Assembly (NCBI GenBank): GCA_964611145.1 | Contig: CAZSYM010000006.1 | Location: 28,903-92,902, forward strand | DNA length: 64,000 bases | Origin: WFQV01 sp964611145 | GTDB taxonomy: Bacteria; Bacteroidota; Ignavibacteria; Ignavibacteriales; Melioribacteraceae | Direction of reading: 5' to 3' | Shown: piece after piece, positions 16,850 through 26,117 of the stretch | How positions within the stretch are numbered: the stretch's first letter is position 1 | Layout: each line of letters opens with the position of its first letter | The notes under the pieces: generated by a model | Databases searched by the model: none | The model's input: the letters and a program-made list of their open reading frames with translations, nothing else | What the model was told of the DNA's origin: nothing | Translations under genes and position numbers: made by a program

Positions 16850-18742
16850 ATGAAAAGATTTTTCTTCTTAACAATTTTTGTTTTTGGAGGTATGCTTCTG
16901 GCACAAAGTTCTTCGCTCTATTTGCCGTTGAATGTAAAGGCATCTTACGATTCCGGTATTCGAAATTATGACGGAACTCCCGGCAAAAATTATTGGCAGA
17001 ACAAATCGGTTTATAATATTTCTGCGGAGCTTTTTCCCGATAGCTCGATTTTGAAAGGGCGGGAAACCGTAAAATATTTTAACAATAGTCCCGATACTCT
17101 CGGACTTATAGTGGTAAGGCTTTATCAAAACATCTTCAAGCCCGAAGCCACACGCGATTGGCTTTTCAATAAGTTGGGATTTACGGACGGGGATGTCCTT
17201 GAATTTATTGAGGTTAACGGCGATACGCTCGATTTGAGTGTGGAAAGCAAGGATGTCTCCTTCGGTTCTACGAATTTATTTATTCATCTTACAAAACCTC
17301 TTATGCCTAAAGATTCGGCTGTTATAAAATTTAAATGGCATTTTAAAATTCCTTCGGTGATTCAATTGAGAATGGGAGATTATGGCGAGGGCGATATGTT
17401 CGTTAGTTATTGGTATCCGCAGATAAGTGTTTACGATGATGTGGACGGTTGGGACGTGTTGGATTATTCGGGGAGCGTGGAGTTTTATAACGACTTCTCC
17501 GATTTCGATTTCAGAATCGCCGTGCCGGATAATTTTACCATCTGGGCGACGGGGGATTTGATGAATCCCGATTCGGTTTATAGTAAGGAGATTTTGGCAA
17601 AGTTGGAGAAAGCGAAACGGAGCGACGAAACGGTTCATATAATTACGAAGGAGGAGCGGGAGGCAAAAAGCGTAACGGTTCATCGCCCTAAGAATGTATG
17701 GCACTTTTCAGCGAAAAATGTTACCGATGTCTCCTTCGCTGTTAGCGATAATTATTTGTGGGACGGTGCAAGTGTGATTGTGGATAGCTCCACCGGTAGG
17801 CGAGCATTAACAAGCGTCGTTTATGAAGACGGCGCACCGAATTATGACGAAGGCGCTCAATTCGCTCGCGCCACTATAGGTTATCTCGCCAACGACTTGC
17901 CGGGCTTTCATTATCCCTATTCTCATCATACGACCTTTTGCAATAAGAAAAGCGGTGGGGGAATGGAGACCCCTATGATGGCAGACGACGGTGCGCCTTC
18001 ATTAAGACCGCGAACAATAGGCTTGATAGCTCATGAAATTACCCATACTTATTTCCCTTTTATTATGGGGACTAACGAGAGAAAATACGCGTGGATGGAC
18101 GAGGGCTGGGCGACGTTCTTCCCGACTGAAATAATTGCGGGTTTCGAGCCGGATTATGATTATTGGAGCGGGATTGTCTCGCGTTACGAAAATGCCGCGG
18201 GAAAAGAAGCGGAACTGCCTCCCATTGTGCTTTCCTATATGAACAGAGGAAAGTATCGCAGAATAGCTTTTTATAATCGCCCCGCATGCGCGTATATGGA
18301 ACTGAAAAATTTGTTGGGACGGGAGTTGTTCAAAAAAGCGCTTCTTGCTTATATGCAACGTTGGCATGGCAAACATCCTTTGCCGTATGATTTCTTCTTT
18401 ACAATTAACGATGTTGCAAAGAAAAATCTTGATTGGTTTTGGAAGCCCTGGTTCTTTGAATACGGTTATCCCGACCTTGCCATTGAATCGGTGACTGTAA
18501 ACAAAGATGAAGTGAAGGTAAAAATAGCCAAGCTGGGTAATGTGCCTACGCGGGTAAAGGTCTCTTTGGTTTTTGCCGACGGTGAGGTGCAAACAAAAGA
18601 ATTGAAAGCCGATGTGTGGGCTAAGGGTGATAAAGCGGTAACGATAAAATTTGTAACGAATAAAAAGGTTGCGAAAGTATTGTTGGGCGACAAGCATATC
18701 CCCGATTCTTTTAGAGATAATAATATTTATGAAATTAGGTGA
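16850..18742 (+). CDS. M1-family metallopeptidase (second, tail-less type)
   Basis: 630 residues, ATG 16850 with GAGG ahead. Signal peptide to about residue 19 (LLAQS). Zinc site His395-Glu396-xx-His399 (IAHEITHTYFPF) and Glu418 (WMDEGWATFFP) give HEXXH-x18-E; GGGMETPMM precedes it. Unlike the peptidase at 11389 it has no T9SS tail and ends in a beta-sandwich (about 540-630), so it is probably periplasmic or lipid-independent outer-surface. Substrates are unknown. Its stop abuts the start of the MFS gene, suggesting co-transcription. Confidence 0.92.
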   Translation: MKRFFFLTIFVFGGMLLAQSSSLYLPLNVKASYDSGIRNYDGTPGKNYWQNKSVYNISAELFPDSSILKGRETVKYFNNSPDTLGLIVVRLYQNIFKPEATRDWLFNKLGFTDGDVLEFIEVNGDTLDLSVESKDVSFGSTNLFIHLTKPLMPKDSAVIKFKWHFKIPSVIQLRMGDYGEGDMFVSYWYPQISVYDDVDGWDVLDYSGSVEFYNDFSDFDFRIAVPDNFTIWATGDLMNPDSVYSKEILAKLEKAKRSDETVHIITKEEREAKSVTVHRPKNVWHFSAKNVTDVSFAVSDNYLWDGASVIVDSSTGRRALTSVVYEDGAPNYDEGAQFARATIGYLANDLPGFHYPYSHHTTFCNKKSGGGMETPMMADDGAPSLRPRTIGLIAHEITHTYFPFIMGTNERKYAWMDEGWATFFPTEIIAGFEPDYDYWSGIVSRYENAAGKEAELPPIVLSYMNRGKYRRIAFYNRPACAYMELKNLLGRELFKKALLAYMQRWHGKHPLPYDFFFTINDVAKKNLDWFWKPWFFEYGYPDLAIESVTVNKDEVKVKIAKLGNVPTRVKVSLVFADGEVQTKELKADVWAKGDKAVTIKFVTNKKVAKVLLGDKHIPDSFRDNNIYEIR

Positions 18743-19927
18743 TTGGTGAAATCGGATTTGAGGGGTAAGGAAGAAAAATTTCGTCTGGCGGATGTTTTAA
18801 CTGTTTCCTTCGGGCATTTTGTTCATGATGTTTTTTCTTCTTTCCTTGCCCCTATACTTCCGCTTCTTATTGAAAAACTTAATATGTCCCTTTCTTTGGC
18901 GGGTGTGCTTTCTCTTATCCAAAGAATCCCTTCCCTCTTGAATCCGCTGGTGGGTTTAGCCGCCGATAAAATCTCCGTAAAATATTTGCTCGCAATAGCT
19001 CCGACGATTACCGCCGTGAGTATGAGCCTTTTGGGCATTGCTCCTCATTATACCGTGCTTATGATACTTTTGTTGTTTATGGGTTTTGGCGCTTCGATGT
19101 TTCATGTGCCGGGACCGGTGGTGATTAAAAATGTTTCGGGCGATAGAATCGGTAAGGGAATGAGCTTTTTTATGGTCGGAGGCGAGATTGCAAGGAGTGT
19201 TTCGCCACTTGTGATTCTTGGCGCTGTTTCTTTATGGGGACTTGAGGGAACATATCGTTTGATACCGTTCGGTGTGATTACCTCGATTGTCCTTTTTGTG
19301 AGGTTAAGAAATGTTAAGATAGAAAAGGGAAAGGATAACGAAAAGGAAATCGAAAAGGTAAAAGATACATTGCGGGAGATAACCCCTTTGTTTATTACTC
19401 TTGCCGGTGTTACGTTTTTTCTTGCCTTGCTAAAGGGAGCTTTAACTGCTTTTTTGCCGACTTTTATCACTATGAAAGGGCAGAGCTTGTGGGCGGGCGG
19501 AATTTCCCTTACGGCGTTGCAAATTTCCGGCGCATTCGGTTCTTTCCTTGCCGGAACTTATTCGGATAAAATAGGAAGACGGAAAACCCTTTTGATTATT
19601 GCCGTCGTTGCTCCTTTTTTGATGATTGCATTTAATTTTGCAGGGAGAGAATTTGCTATCCCCATTTTGCTTTTGTTGGGGGTTTTTATTTTCGGCTCCA
19701 CGCCCGTTATTCTTGCGATAGTTAACGATAACGCCTCTCTCCGTCCCGCCTTTGTTAATGGACTTTATATCACGCTCAATTTCGGAATTGGCGGCGCGGC
19801 GGTGTTCCTCGTAGGATTGTTGGGCGATGTTCTCGGACTTTTGACAACGTACAAAATAGTAGGCTTTACGGCGTTTTTCTCCCTCCCTTTTGTTATTTTG
19901 CTTTCTAAATTCAAAATTGAAAAATAA
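18743..19927 (+). CDS. MFS transporter, fosmidomycin-resistance (Fsr)-like
   Basis: 394 residues with about 12 transmembrane helices and the LSLAGVLSLIQRIPSLLNPLVG segment, PHYTVLMILLLFMGFGASMFHVPGP and TYSDKIGRRKTLL loop characteristic of the Fsr branch. These are proton-driven exporters of small toxic compounds. A charged cytoplasmic loop (about 190-210) separates the two six-helix halves. Start may be TTG 18743 or the adjacent GTG 18746; the latter fits the AGGTGA site slightly better. It follows the M1 peptidase with no gap. Confidence 0.9.
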   Translation: MVKSDLRGKEEKFRLADVLTVSFGHFVHDVFSSFLAPILPLLIEKLNMSLSLAGVLSLIQRIPSLLNPLVGLAADKISVKYLLAIAPTITAVSMSLLGIAPHYTVLMILLLFMGFGASMFHVPGPVVIKNVSGDRIGKGMSFFMVGGEIARSVSPLVILGAVSLWGLEGTYRLIPFGVITSIVLFVRLRNVKIEKGKDNEKEIEKVKDTLREITPLFITLAGVTFFLALLKGALTAFLPTFITMKGQSLWAGGISLTALQISGAFGSFLAGTYSDKIGRRKTLLIIAVVAPFLMIAFNFAGREFAIPILLLLGVFIFGSTPVILAIVNDNASLRPAFVNGLYITLNFGIGGAAVFLVGLLGDVLGLLTTYKIVGFTAFFSLPFVILLSKFKIEK

Positions 19928-19938
19928 GAGGAAGTAAA

Positions 19939-20631
19939 ATGGATGTCGAATTGACCTATTTGGAAAATTTTCCTTTTGAGACCGCCAAGTATTTGGAATT
20001 GCTTTCGAAAAATAATAATCGGGAATGGTTCCATTCTCACAAAAAAGAATACGAAGAAATGTTTCTTAAACCCGCCCAAGCTTTTGTTCAAATTATGGGA
20101 TTAAAATTAAAGGAGCTTTCCGAGAATTTTGTGGCTATTCCGAAAGTTGATAAGTCGATTTTTCGTATTTACAAAGATGCTCGTTTTTCGAAAGGGGCGC
20201 CGCCGTATAAGACTCATCTCGGTATAATAATTTGGGAAGGGACGAGGACGAAAAAAGAATGTTCCGGTTTCTATTTTCAAGTGGAACCGAAAGAGTATTT
20301 GATTGGAGCGGGTGTTTATCGTTTCGGTAAGGAGCAATTGAAACTTTTCCGAAATCGGGTTTGCGACGAACGTAGCGGTAGCGATTTACAGAACGCAATT
20401 GACTCTTTGAATCGAAAGGGGTATGAGGTGGGCGAGAAAATTTTCAAACAAACTCCGCGAGGTTTCGGGGAAGAATGTTTTTCCAAAGATTTACTGCTTT
20501 TCGGAGGGCTTTATTCGGGAAGAAGCGGAAAGATTGAAGAGCTGAGGGGGAAAGATATCTTCGAATTTTCTTTCGAAATATTCAAGGATGTGCTCCCGCT
20601 TCATGAGTGGATGGTGCAAAATTTGGGGTGA
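19939..20631 (+). CDS. DUF2461 family protein
   Basis: 230 residues, ATG 19939 with AGAGGAAG. The family signature is clear: NNNREWFHSHKKEYE near the start, then DKSIFRIYKDARFSKGAPPYKTHLG and GFYFQVEP. Biochemical function is not known for this widespread family. It lies 11 bases after the MFS gene on the same strand, so likely the last gene of that run. Its TGA ends one base before the TGA of the convergent alaS gene. Confidence 0.9.
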   Translation: MDVELTYLENFPFETAKYLELLSKNNNREWFHSHKKEYEEMFLKPAQAFVQIMGLKLKELSENFVAIPKVDKSIFRIYKDARFSKGAPPYKTHLGIIIWEGTRTKKECSGFYFQVEPKEYLIGAGVYRFGKEQLKLFRNRVCDERSGSDLQNAIDSLNRKGYEVGEKIFKQTPRGFGEECFSKDLLLFGGLYSGRSGKIEELRGKDIFEFSFEIFKDVLPLHEWMVQNLG

Positions 20632-20632
20632 A

Positions 20633-23449
20633 TCAACTCAATGAGTTTTTTACTATTTGCGGGAAAGCCTCTATAGCCTTTTGAATGTCGTCTGTATTTT
20701 TCCCGCCTGCCGTTGCCAGATGCGGTCTTCCGCCACCGCCACCGCCGACTATTTTTGCCGCTTCGCCAACCAATTTACCGGCGAGTAATTTTTTCTCTTT
20801 TATCAAATCATCGGTGACTACGCAGACCATTCCCACCTTCTCTCCGAAATTTGCGACGAGCAATCCTGCTCCGCTTTTCATTTTATTGCGCAATTCATCC
20901 CCGAATGATTTTAATTCGTTCATGTCATTCGCTTTTATCTCGTCGGCGTAAACGGCGACACCGGAAACGTCGATTTTCTTTGTCAGCAGTTTTTCAATTG
21001 AACCTAATTTCGATTTCAATTCGAGTTCGGAAATTGTTTTCTCCAGCTTTTTCTTTTCGCTTGTTAGTTCGGAGATTTTCTTTTCGGCTTTTTCCAATTC
21101 GGCTTCTTTTTCATAAATGTATTTTTCTACTCCGAAGCCTGTTACCGCTTCTATTCTTCTTACTCCGCTTGCTACGGCTGTTTCCTGGGTGATTTTGAAC
21201 ATGTTAATTTCGGAAGTGTTGCGCACGTGCGTTCCTCCGCAGAATTCCATGGAGTAATCCCCGAACTGAACCACATTTACGCGCTCTCCGTATTTATCCC
21301 CGAAAAACATAAGCGCGCCCATTTTTTTTGCTTCGTCAAAGGGTATATCGCGGTGATGCGTCATCGGAATGTTTTTTCGGATTACGGAGTTTATTTCTTC
21401 TTCTATTTTTCTTTGTTCTTCTTTTGTTACTTTTTGAAAATGGGAAAAATCGAAACGGAGCCTATCGGCGCCCACATATGAACCTGCTTGCTTTACGTGC
21501 GTGCCTAAAATTTTACGTAAGGCGGCGTGGAGCAAATGCGTGGCGGAATGATTCCGCATAATGTCCCAGCGTATTTTCTCGTTGACTCGTAAAAACACGT
21601 TTGTGCCGATTTCGAAACGATAATTTTTGTCGTTGGAAACGACGTGAATTATACGGTTTTTTATCTTTAATAAATCAATTACCTCGAAGTAATTTTCACC
21701 GACGTTTACAAAGCCTTCGTCGTTTACCTGCCCGCCTGCTTCCACGTAGAAAGGTGATTTGTCGAAGACGAGAAATGTTTTCCCGTCCTTGTCCACGGTA
21801 GCGAGGATTTTCGATGTAGTCATGAACGAATCGTATCCGGTGAATTCGGTTTCGGGGAGCGAATCTATATTTAGGTCTTTTTCGATTTCGTCGGAATCGT
21901 AAGCGCCTGCGATTTTTTTCTTTGTGGATTCCCGCGCACGTGTCTTTTGTTGTTCCATTAATTCGTTGAATTTTTCGAAATCTATTTTCAGTCCTTTCTC
22001 GCGCGCCATTAATTCGACAAGGTCCGTGGGAAATCCGTAGGTGTCATACAATTTGAAAATGTGTTCACCGGAAATATACTTATTTGCTTTGCGTGCGGCG
22101 GCAAAGAGGAGTTTTCTTATTTCTTCGTGCTGTATTTCCTTGGCTTTTTCGGCAAGTTTCCACAGCTCTTTGCCGAGATTTTCCAAAGTGAATTTATCTT
22201 TGTTTTTGATTATTTCGTTATATTTTTCGAGTATTTCTTTATTGCCGAAAGATTCTATTTTATTTTTGAACGAGGTTAATTCCTTAATGACGGATTCGGT
22301 ATCGACGGAGCTTATCTCCTTTGCCACTTGTTCGAACAGAGTAAGCCCGCGGTCGAGTGTTACATTAAAACTTTCTTCTTCCGCCTTGATAATTTTTTCA
22401 ATGGATGCTTGGTGTTGTTTGATTTCCGGAAAAACTTCTCCCATTCCTCCGCCAGCTTTGTATATCACTATCTCTACCAGTTTGTAGAGAAAAGGTTCGG
22501 TTAAGCCTATTTTACGTCCGTATCGTGCCGCACGCCTTAGAATTCGACGCAGGACGTAACTTCTCCCTTCATTGCCCGGGCTGGCACCATCGGCAATTGC
22601 AAAGGTGAGCGTACGGATATGGTCCGCAATTACGCGCATTGCAACTTGATTATTTTCGCCTCGATATTTTTCTCCGCTTAATTCTTCTATGGCTTCGAGT
22701 AAAGGGACAAAAATATCCGTATCATAATTGGAGAGTTTTCCTTGCAATACCGCAACCAACCGTTCAAAACCCATTCCCGTGTCCACATGTTTTTGTGGCA
22801 ATTCGTGCAATACGCCTTCTTTATCTCTGTTGTATTGAATAAATACCAAATTCCAAAGTTCTATACATCTCGGGTCACCGGCGTTTACCCATTCGGGATT
22901 GTCGTAATCGGCGCTTAGATTTATATGAATTTCGGAAGAAGGACCGCATGGTCCCGTATCGCCCATTTCCCAGAAATTGTCTTTTTCGTCAAAACGTAGG
23001 ATGTGCTTCGGATTGATGTCCGTTTTGTTTTTCCAGACTTCATAAGCCTCGTCGTCCGTTCGGAAAACGGTAGCCCAGAGCCTTTCTTTCGGTAGTTTCC
23101 AAACTTCCGTTAAAAGCTCCCATGCCCAAACGATGGCTTCTTCCTTGTAATAATCTCCGAAAGACCAATTACCCAACATTTCGAAGAAAGTGTGATGGTA
23201 AGTGTCATGCCCGACTTCCTCCAGGTCGTTGTGTTTACCGCTTACGCGAATGCATTTTTGAGTGTCCGCCGCTCGTTTGTAATCTCTTTTCCCTTTCCCG
23301 AGAAAAATATCTTTGAATTGGTTCATCCCGGCATTTGTAAAGAGCAAAGTCGGGTCGTCGTAAGGTATAACGGGGGCGCTCGGGACAATCACATGTCCTT
23401 TATTTTTAAAAAAATCCAAAAATTGCTGTCGTATTTCCTTGGAAGTCAT
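20633..23449 (-). CDS. alaS: Alanyl-tRNA synthetase with a large internal insertion
   Basis: 938 residues from ATG 23449; the frame runs further up but homologues begin MTSKEIRQQFLDFF. It charges tRNA-Ala and should also charge the tmRNA in this window. Class II core motifs are present (FTNAGMNQFK, EEVGHDTYHHTFFEMLGNWSFG, DTGMGFERL, GRSYVLRRILRRA). The editing domain has NHSATHLLHAALR and CGGTHV zinc ligands, and the C-Ala domain ends GGGGGGRPHLATAGG. About 75 residues (roughly 380-455, Lys/Glu-rich helix) are inserted between RGLTLFEQVAKE and LYDTYGFP, where the E. coli enzyme has a short linker. That explains the length above the usual ~875. TATATTTG lies 27 bases upstream. Confidence 0.97.
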   Translation of the reverse strand: MTSKEIRQQFLDFFKNKGHVIVPSAPVIPYDDPTLLFTNAGMNQFKDIFLGKGKRDYKRAADTQKCIRVSGKHNDLEEVGHDTYHHTFFEMLGNWSFGDYYKEEAIVWAWELLTEVWKLPKERLWATVFRTDDEAYEVWKNKTDINPKHILRFDEKDNFWEMGDTGPCGPSSEIHINLSADYDNPEWVNAGDPRCIELWNLVFIQYNRDKEGVLHELPQKHVDTGMGFERLVAVLQGKLSNYDTDIFVPLLEAIEELSGEKYRGENNQVAMRVIADHIRTLTFAIADGASPGNEGRSYVLRRILRRAARYGRKIGLTEPFLYKLVEIVIYKAGGGMGEVFPEIKQHQASIEKIIKAEEESFNVTLDRGLTLFEQVAKEISSVDTESVIKELTSFKNKIESFGNKEILEKYNEIIKNKDKFTLENLGKELWKLAEKAKEIQHEEIRKLLFAAARKANKYISGEHIFKLYDTYGFPTDLVELMAREKGLKIDFEKFNELMEQQKTRARESTKKKIAGAYDSDEIEKDLNIDSLPETEFTGYDSFMTTSKILATVDKDGKTFLVFDKSPFYVEAGGQVNDEGFVNVGENYFEVIDLLKIKNRIIHVVSNDKNYRFEIGTNVFLRVNEKIRWDIMRNHSATHLLHAALRKILGTHVKQAGSYVGADRLRFDFSHFQKVTKEEQRKIEEEINSVIRKNIPMTHHRDIPFDEAKKMGALMFFGDKYGERVNVVQFGDYSMEFCGGTHVRNTSEINMFKITQETAVASGVRRIEAVTGFGVEKYIYEKEAELEKAEKKISELTSEKKKLEKTISELELKSKLGSIEKLLTKKIDVSGVAVYADEIKANDMNELKSFGDELRNKMKSGAGLLVANFGEKVGMVCVVTDDLIKEKKLLAGKLVGEAAKIVGGGGGGRPHLATAGGKNTDDIQKAIEAFPQIVKNSLS

Positions 23450-23476
23450 TTCCTTTTTCCTTTTTGATTCAAGGTG

Positions 23477-23484
23477 CAAATATA
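23477..23484 (-). promoter_or_regulatory. Possible -7 element (TATATTTG) for alaS
   Basis: TATATTTG on the minus strand, ending 28 bases ahead of the alaS ATG, would start transcription about 20 bases before the gene. The matching -33 TTG is not seen. Confidence 0.35.
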
Positions 23485-23612
23485 ATAAAATGAGTCTTAA
23501 ACCTCTGCTCGCATACAAACAAATTTGGAAATAGCATGCGTAATAGTAATTAGAACAGATTAAAAAACATAGTTGGAAGAAAAAATACGAGGCGTAGTTT
23601 TTTTTACTTCGA

Positions 23613-23643
23613 TTGATTTTTACAAACCTTCATTTTACCTTTA
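23613..23643 (+). promoter_or_regulatory. Probable promoter for the sigma/anti-sigma pair
   Basis: TTG at 23613, a 20-base spacer and TACCTTTA at 23636-23643, one base off TAnnTTTG. It lies 29 bases before the sigma gene. Because ECF sigma genes are often autoregulated, the same region may also hold a sigma-specific site, but none can be assigned from one copy. Confidence 0.4.
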
Positions 23644-23672
23644 CATAATTAAAAATAAATTTAACGGCTAAG

Positions 23673-24248
23673 GTGGGGAAATATAGCGATATTAGCGATA
23701 ATGAGTTAATTAGAAAGGTAGCGAAGTATGATTCTCGCGCTCTTGAAGAGCTATATGATAGATATGCCCCTTTGCTTTATACCATAATAAAAAAAATTGT
23801 GCCTGACGAGACCACGGCGGAAAACATCTTGCTGGAAGTCTTTACCATAATTTGGAGGAAGATAGATAAGTACGATTTCAAAGCCGATTCTCCTTATACA
23901 TGGCTTGTTACTTTGGCGCGAAACAGGGCGGTTGATACACTCAGGCGGACGCGTAGTGCGGCGGAAACCACATATTATAACGATGAATATGAGGATTATT
24001 TTATACTCCCGCTTCTTTCTCCCGAAATAGATTCTCTTGATTTGGAAACGGCACGAAAGATAATGCCTGCCATGGAAAAAGCCTTGGCGAGACTGACGGA
24101 TACTCAAAAATATGTGATTCATCTTGCGTATTACGAGGGATACACGATTAAGGAAATCTCCAAGAAACTTAATATTCCTATCGAAACCGTAAGACAGAAA
24201 ATAATGACAGCGGTAATAAATCTTAAAGATAATCTTCTCGCGTCTTAA
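23673..24248 (+). CDS. ECF-type RNA polymerase sigma factor (SigK-like)
   Basis: 191 residues. Region 2 spans about 22-90 (LEELYDRYAPLLYTI, ENILLEVFTIIWRK, SPYTWLVTLARNRAVDTLRR). Region 4 spans about 130-188 (LTDTQKYVIHLAYYEGYTIKEI, then PIETVRQKIMTAV helix-turn-helix). No region 3, as expected for ECF sigma factors. GTG 23673 is the only fitting start; its ribosome site is poor. The next gene, nine bases on, is a RskA-type anti-sigma factor, so the pair forms a membrane-controlled switch. The regulon and the signal are unknown. Confidence 0.93.
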   Translation: MGKYSDISDNELIRKVAKYDSRALEELYDRYAPLLYTIIKKIVPDETTAENILLEVFTIIWRKIDKYDFKADSPYTWLVTLARNRAVDTLRRTRSAAETTYYNDEYEDYFILPLLSPEIDSLDLETARKIMPAMEKALARLTDTQKYVIHLAYYEGYTIKEISKKLNIPIETVRQKIMTAVINLKDNLLAS

Positions 24249-24257
24249 GGTGGGGTG

Positions 24258-25328
24258 ATGGCAGAAAATCAAATAATGGAAATAATAAGTGCTTTCGCAG
24301 CCGGGTGCCTGGACAGAGAAAATTATATTCAATTCAAGGAATATTATGATGCGGGAGGTAAACTTCCTTTAAAGGAATTGGGTGAGTTGCAAAATACTAT
24401 CGCATTGGTTCCTATTATTCTCGAAATTGAAAAACCACGTCCCGAAATAAAAGCGGAAGTAGCCAAGAAATTAATTGCTCTTCAGGATGAGATAAAGGAG
24501 AAGATTAAGGAGCAGAAGAGGAAAGCTCTGGAAGCGCAGAAAATGGAGAGAACGGCGGTTCCGCCTTCTCCCGAAATTCCGGAAGCACATTTTGATCAAT
24601 TGACTCCCACTTTGGATACACGAGAAATTTTCGAAGCGCGTAAGACGGAAGAGAGGGAAAAAAGAAAACCCAAGACGAAAGATGCTCCTCCCAAAAAGAA
24701 AACGGAAACGAGACCGAAACCCGAGGCGGAGAAATCCGAGCCAGTATTTCATAAAAAGGAAGAAAGCGTTCCGAAACAGAGTTTTATGAAAAGAAATCTC
24801 GGTTGGATTTTCGCCGCTCTTTTCCTTATTGCGGCGGGATTGATTTACTTTTTGTTGAGCGGAAAGATTGAAAATCAAACCGAAGCTTTGCAACTGAAGG
24901 AGAAGCAAATCAAACAATTGCAAAAGGATTTGGCTCTTAATAAAAAAATGGTTACGGATTATAAAACCTTGCTGAAATTCCTCGGCGAAAGGGAAATTTC
25001 GGTTGTTGAGTTGCAAGGTGGAAAAGATTATCCGAAATCTTCGGGGCGATTGTATATCTCTTTTCGTTCGGGTGATGCGGTGTTGCTTTTAAATAATCCG
25101 CCCCAAATTAAGGAAGACGAAGCATATCAACTTTGGTTAATAACCGAGGGTAAATCTTTACCTGTGGAAATTTTACCGAAAGAGAACGACAAGGAATATT
25201 ATTATATAATGAACGTTCCCACGCTTCCCAGAAAGGATATTCAGCTCTTCAGAATTACGAACGAGCCGAAGGAAGGTTCGGTAATGCCTTTGGGAAAAAC
25301 ACTTCTTTATGGAAGTTTTGTGGAGTAA
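24258..25328 (+). CDS. Membrane anti-sigma factor, RskA type
   Basis: 356 residues from ATG 24258 with AAGGTGGGG ahead (GTG at 24255 is also possible). An N-terminal helical zinc-finger-like anti-sigma segment (about 1-75) should bind the sigma factor encoded just upstream. It is followed by a Lys/Glu/Pro-rich linker (about 75-175), one transmembrane helix (about 180-200, WIFAALFLIAAGLIYFLL), a short coiled coil, and the periplasmic RskA C-terminal domain (GRLYISFRSGDAVLLLNNPP, AYQLWLITEGKSLPV, LLYGSF). The long charged cytoplasmic linker is unusual compared with the short one in actinobacterial RskA. Confidence 0.88.
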   Translation: MAENQIMEIISAFAAGCLDRENYIQFKEYYDAGGKLPLKELGELQNTIALVPIILEIEKPRPEIKAEVAKKLIALQDEIKEKIKEQKRKALEAQKMERTAVPPSPEIPEAHFDQLTPTLDTREIFEARKTEEREKRKPKTKDAPPKKKTETRPKPEAEKSEPVFHKKEESVPKQSFMKRNLGWIFAALFLIAAGLIYFLLSGKIENQTEALQLKEKQIKQLQKDLALNKKMVTDYKTLLKFLGEREISVVELQGGKDYPKSSGRLYISFRSGDAVLLLNNPPQIKEDEAYQLWLITEGKSLPVEILPKENDKEYYYIMNVPTLPRKDIQLFRITNEPKEGSVMPLGKTLLYGSFVE

Positions 25329-25370
25329 TTCTTTTCTGGAGTTGCGCTCGCTTTCCCGCAAAAAGTTATT

Positions 25371-25964
25371 CTATATTTCCGAATGCAGGGCAGTGTTTAT
25401 GACCCTTAATTCCGTAACTATTTTGTCAACTCTGATGTCGTTCGGGAAAGATTCGATTGCATCGAATAATTGGAGTTCGAGGGCGAGCACGATTTTGGGC
25501 GCAAAGAGATTCTTTAGCAATTTGTCGTAATATCCTCCTCCGTAGCCGATTCTATGACCGTGAATCGATACCGCCACGGCGGGAACGATTATCAAATCAA
25601 TGTCGTCGAGATTGTCGTTGAAACCTATTTTGGGTTCCAAGTAGCCTTCTTCGTTTAGCATTAATTCGTCCCAACCGGTGAAACATCCACGCATGAAAGT
25701 TTTTGAGACGGGATTTAATTTGGGAACGACAATGGTTTTTCCCAAAGTTTGCATCAAATTTATAAGCATGCGGGTGTCGATTTCGCCTTCTCTGCTTGCA
25801 ATGTAGCAGTGGACGGTTTTGGCGTGTATGAATTCGTCCACTTCCTGTAAACGTTGAATTATCTTTTGCGTTTTGCGACGTATCTCCGCTTCGGAAATTT
25901 CTCTCCTTCTTTCAAGAACCAGTTTTCTTGCTAACGCTTTGGGAATTACGGTTTTTACTCTCAC
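25371..25964 (-). CDS. 5-formyltetrahydrofolate cyclo-ligase
   Basis: 197 residues. Converts 5-formyl-THF to 5,10-methenyl-THF with ATP, recycling a folate storage form. N-terminal basic helix (LARKLVLERRREIS), the substrate loop TRMLINLMQTLGKTIVVPK, and the hallmark RIGYGGGYYDKLL near residue 140 are present. GTG 25964 is the start used; the ribosome site is weak. It converges on the anti-sigma gene and is divergent from the purine permease; no operon partner. Confidence 0.93.
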   Translation of the reverse strand: MRVKTVIPKALARKLVLERRREISEAEIRRKTQKIIQRLQEVDEFIHAKTVHCYIASREGEIDTRMLINLMQTLGKTIVVPKLNPVSKTFMRGCFTGWDELMLNEEGYLEPKIGFNDNLDDIDLIIVPAVAVSIHGHRIGYGGGYYDKLLKNLFAPKIVLALELQLFDAIESFPNDIRVDKIVTELRVINTALHSEI

Positions 25965-26117
25965 GAAAGGCTTTCTAAATAATTAAACACTTATAAACCA
26001 ATATAAAAAGAACATTGATAATAAGAAAGTTCGTTGAAAATTTATTTAAAAATATTTCTCCTATTTTCGTAAATTGTGTTCGTTATTTGCTATTTAACGA
26101 ATAATCGGGGAGGAAAG

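Noticed and set aside
25965..26117. Possible purine riboswitch ahead of the purine permease
   Set aside because: The leader is AT-rich and I could not find the paired stems and conserved loop cores of the purine aptamer.
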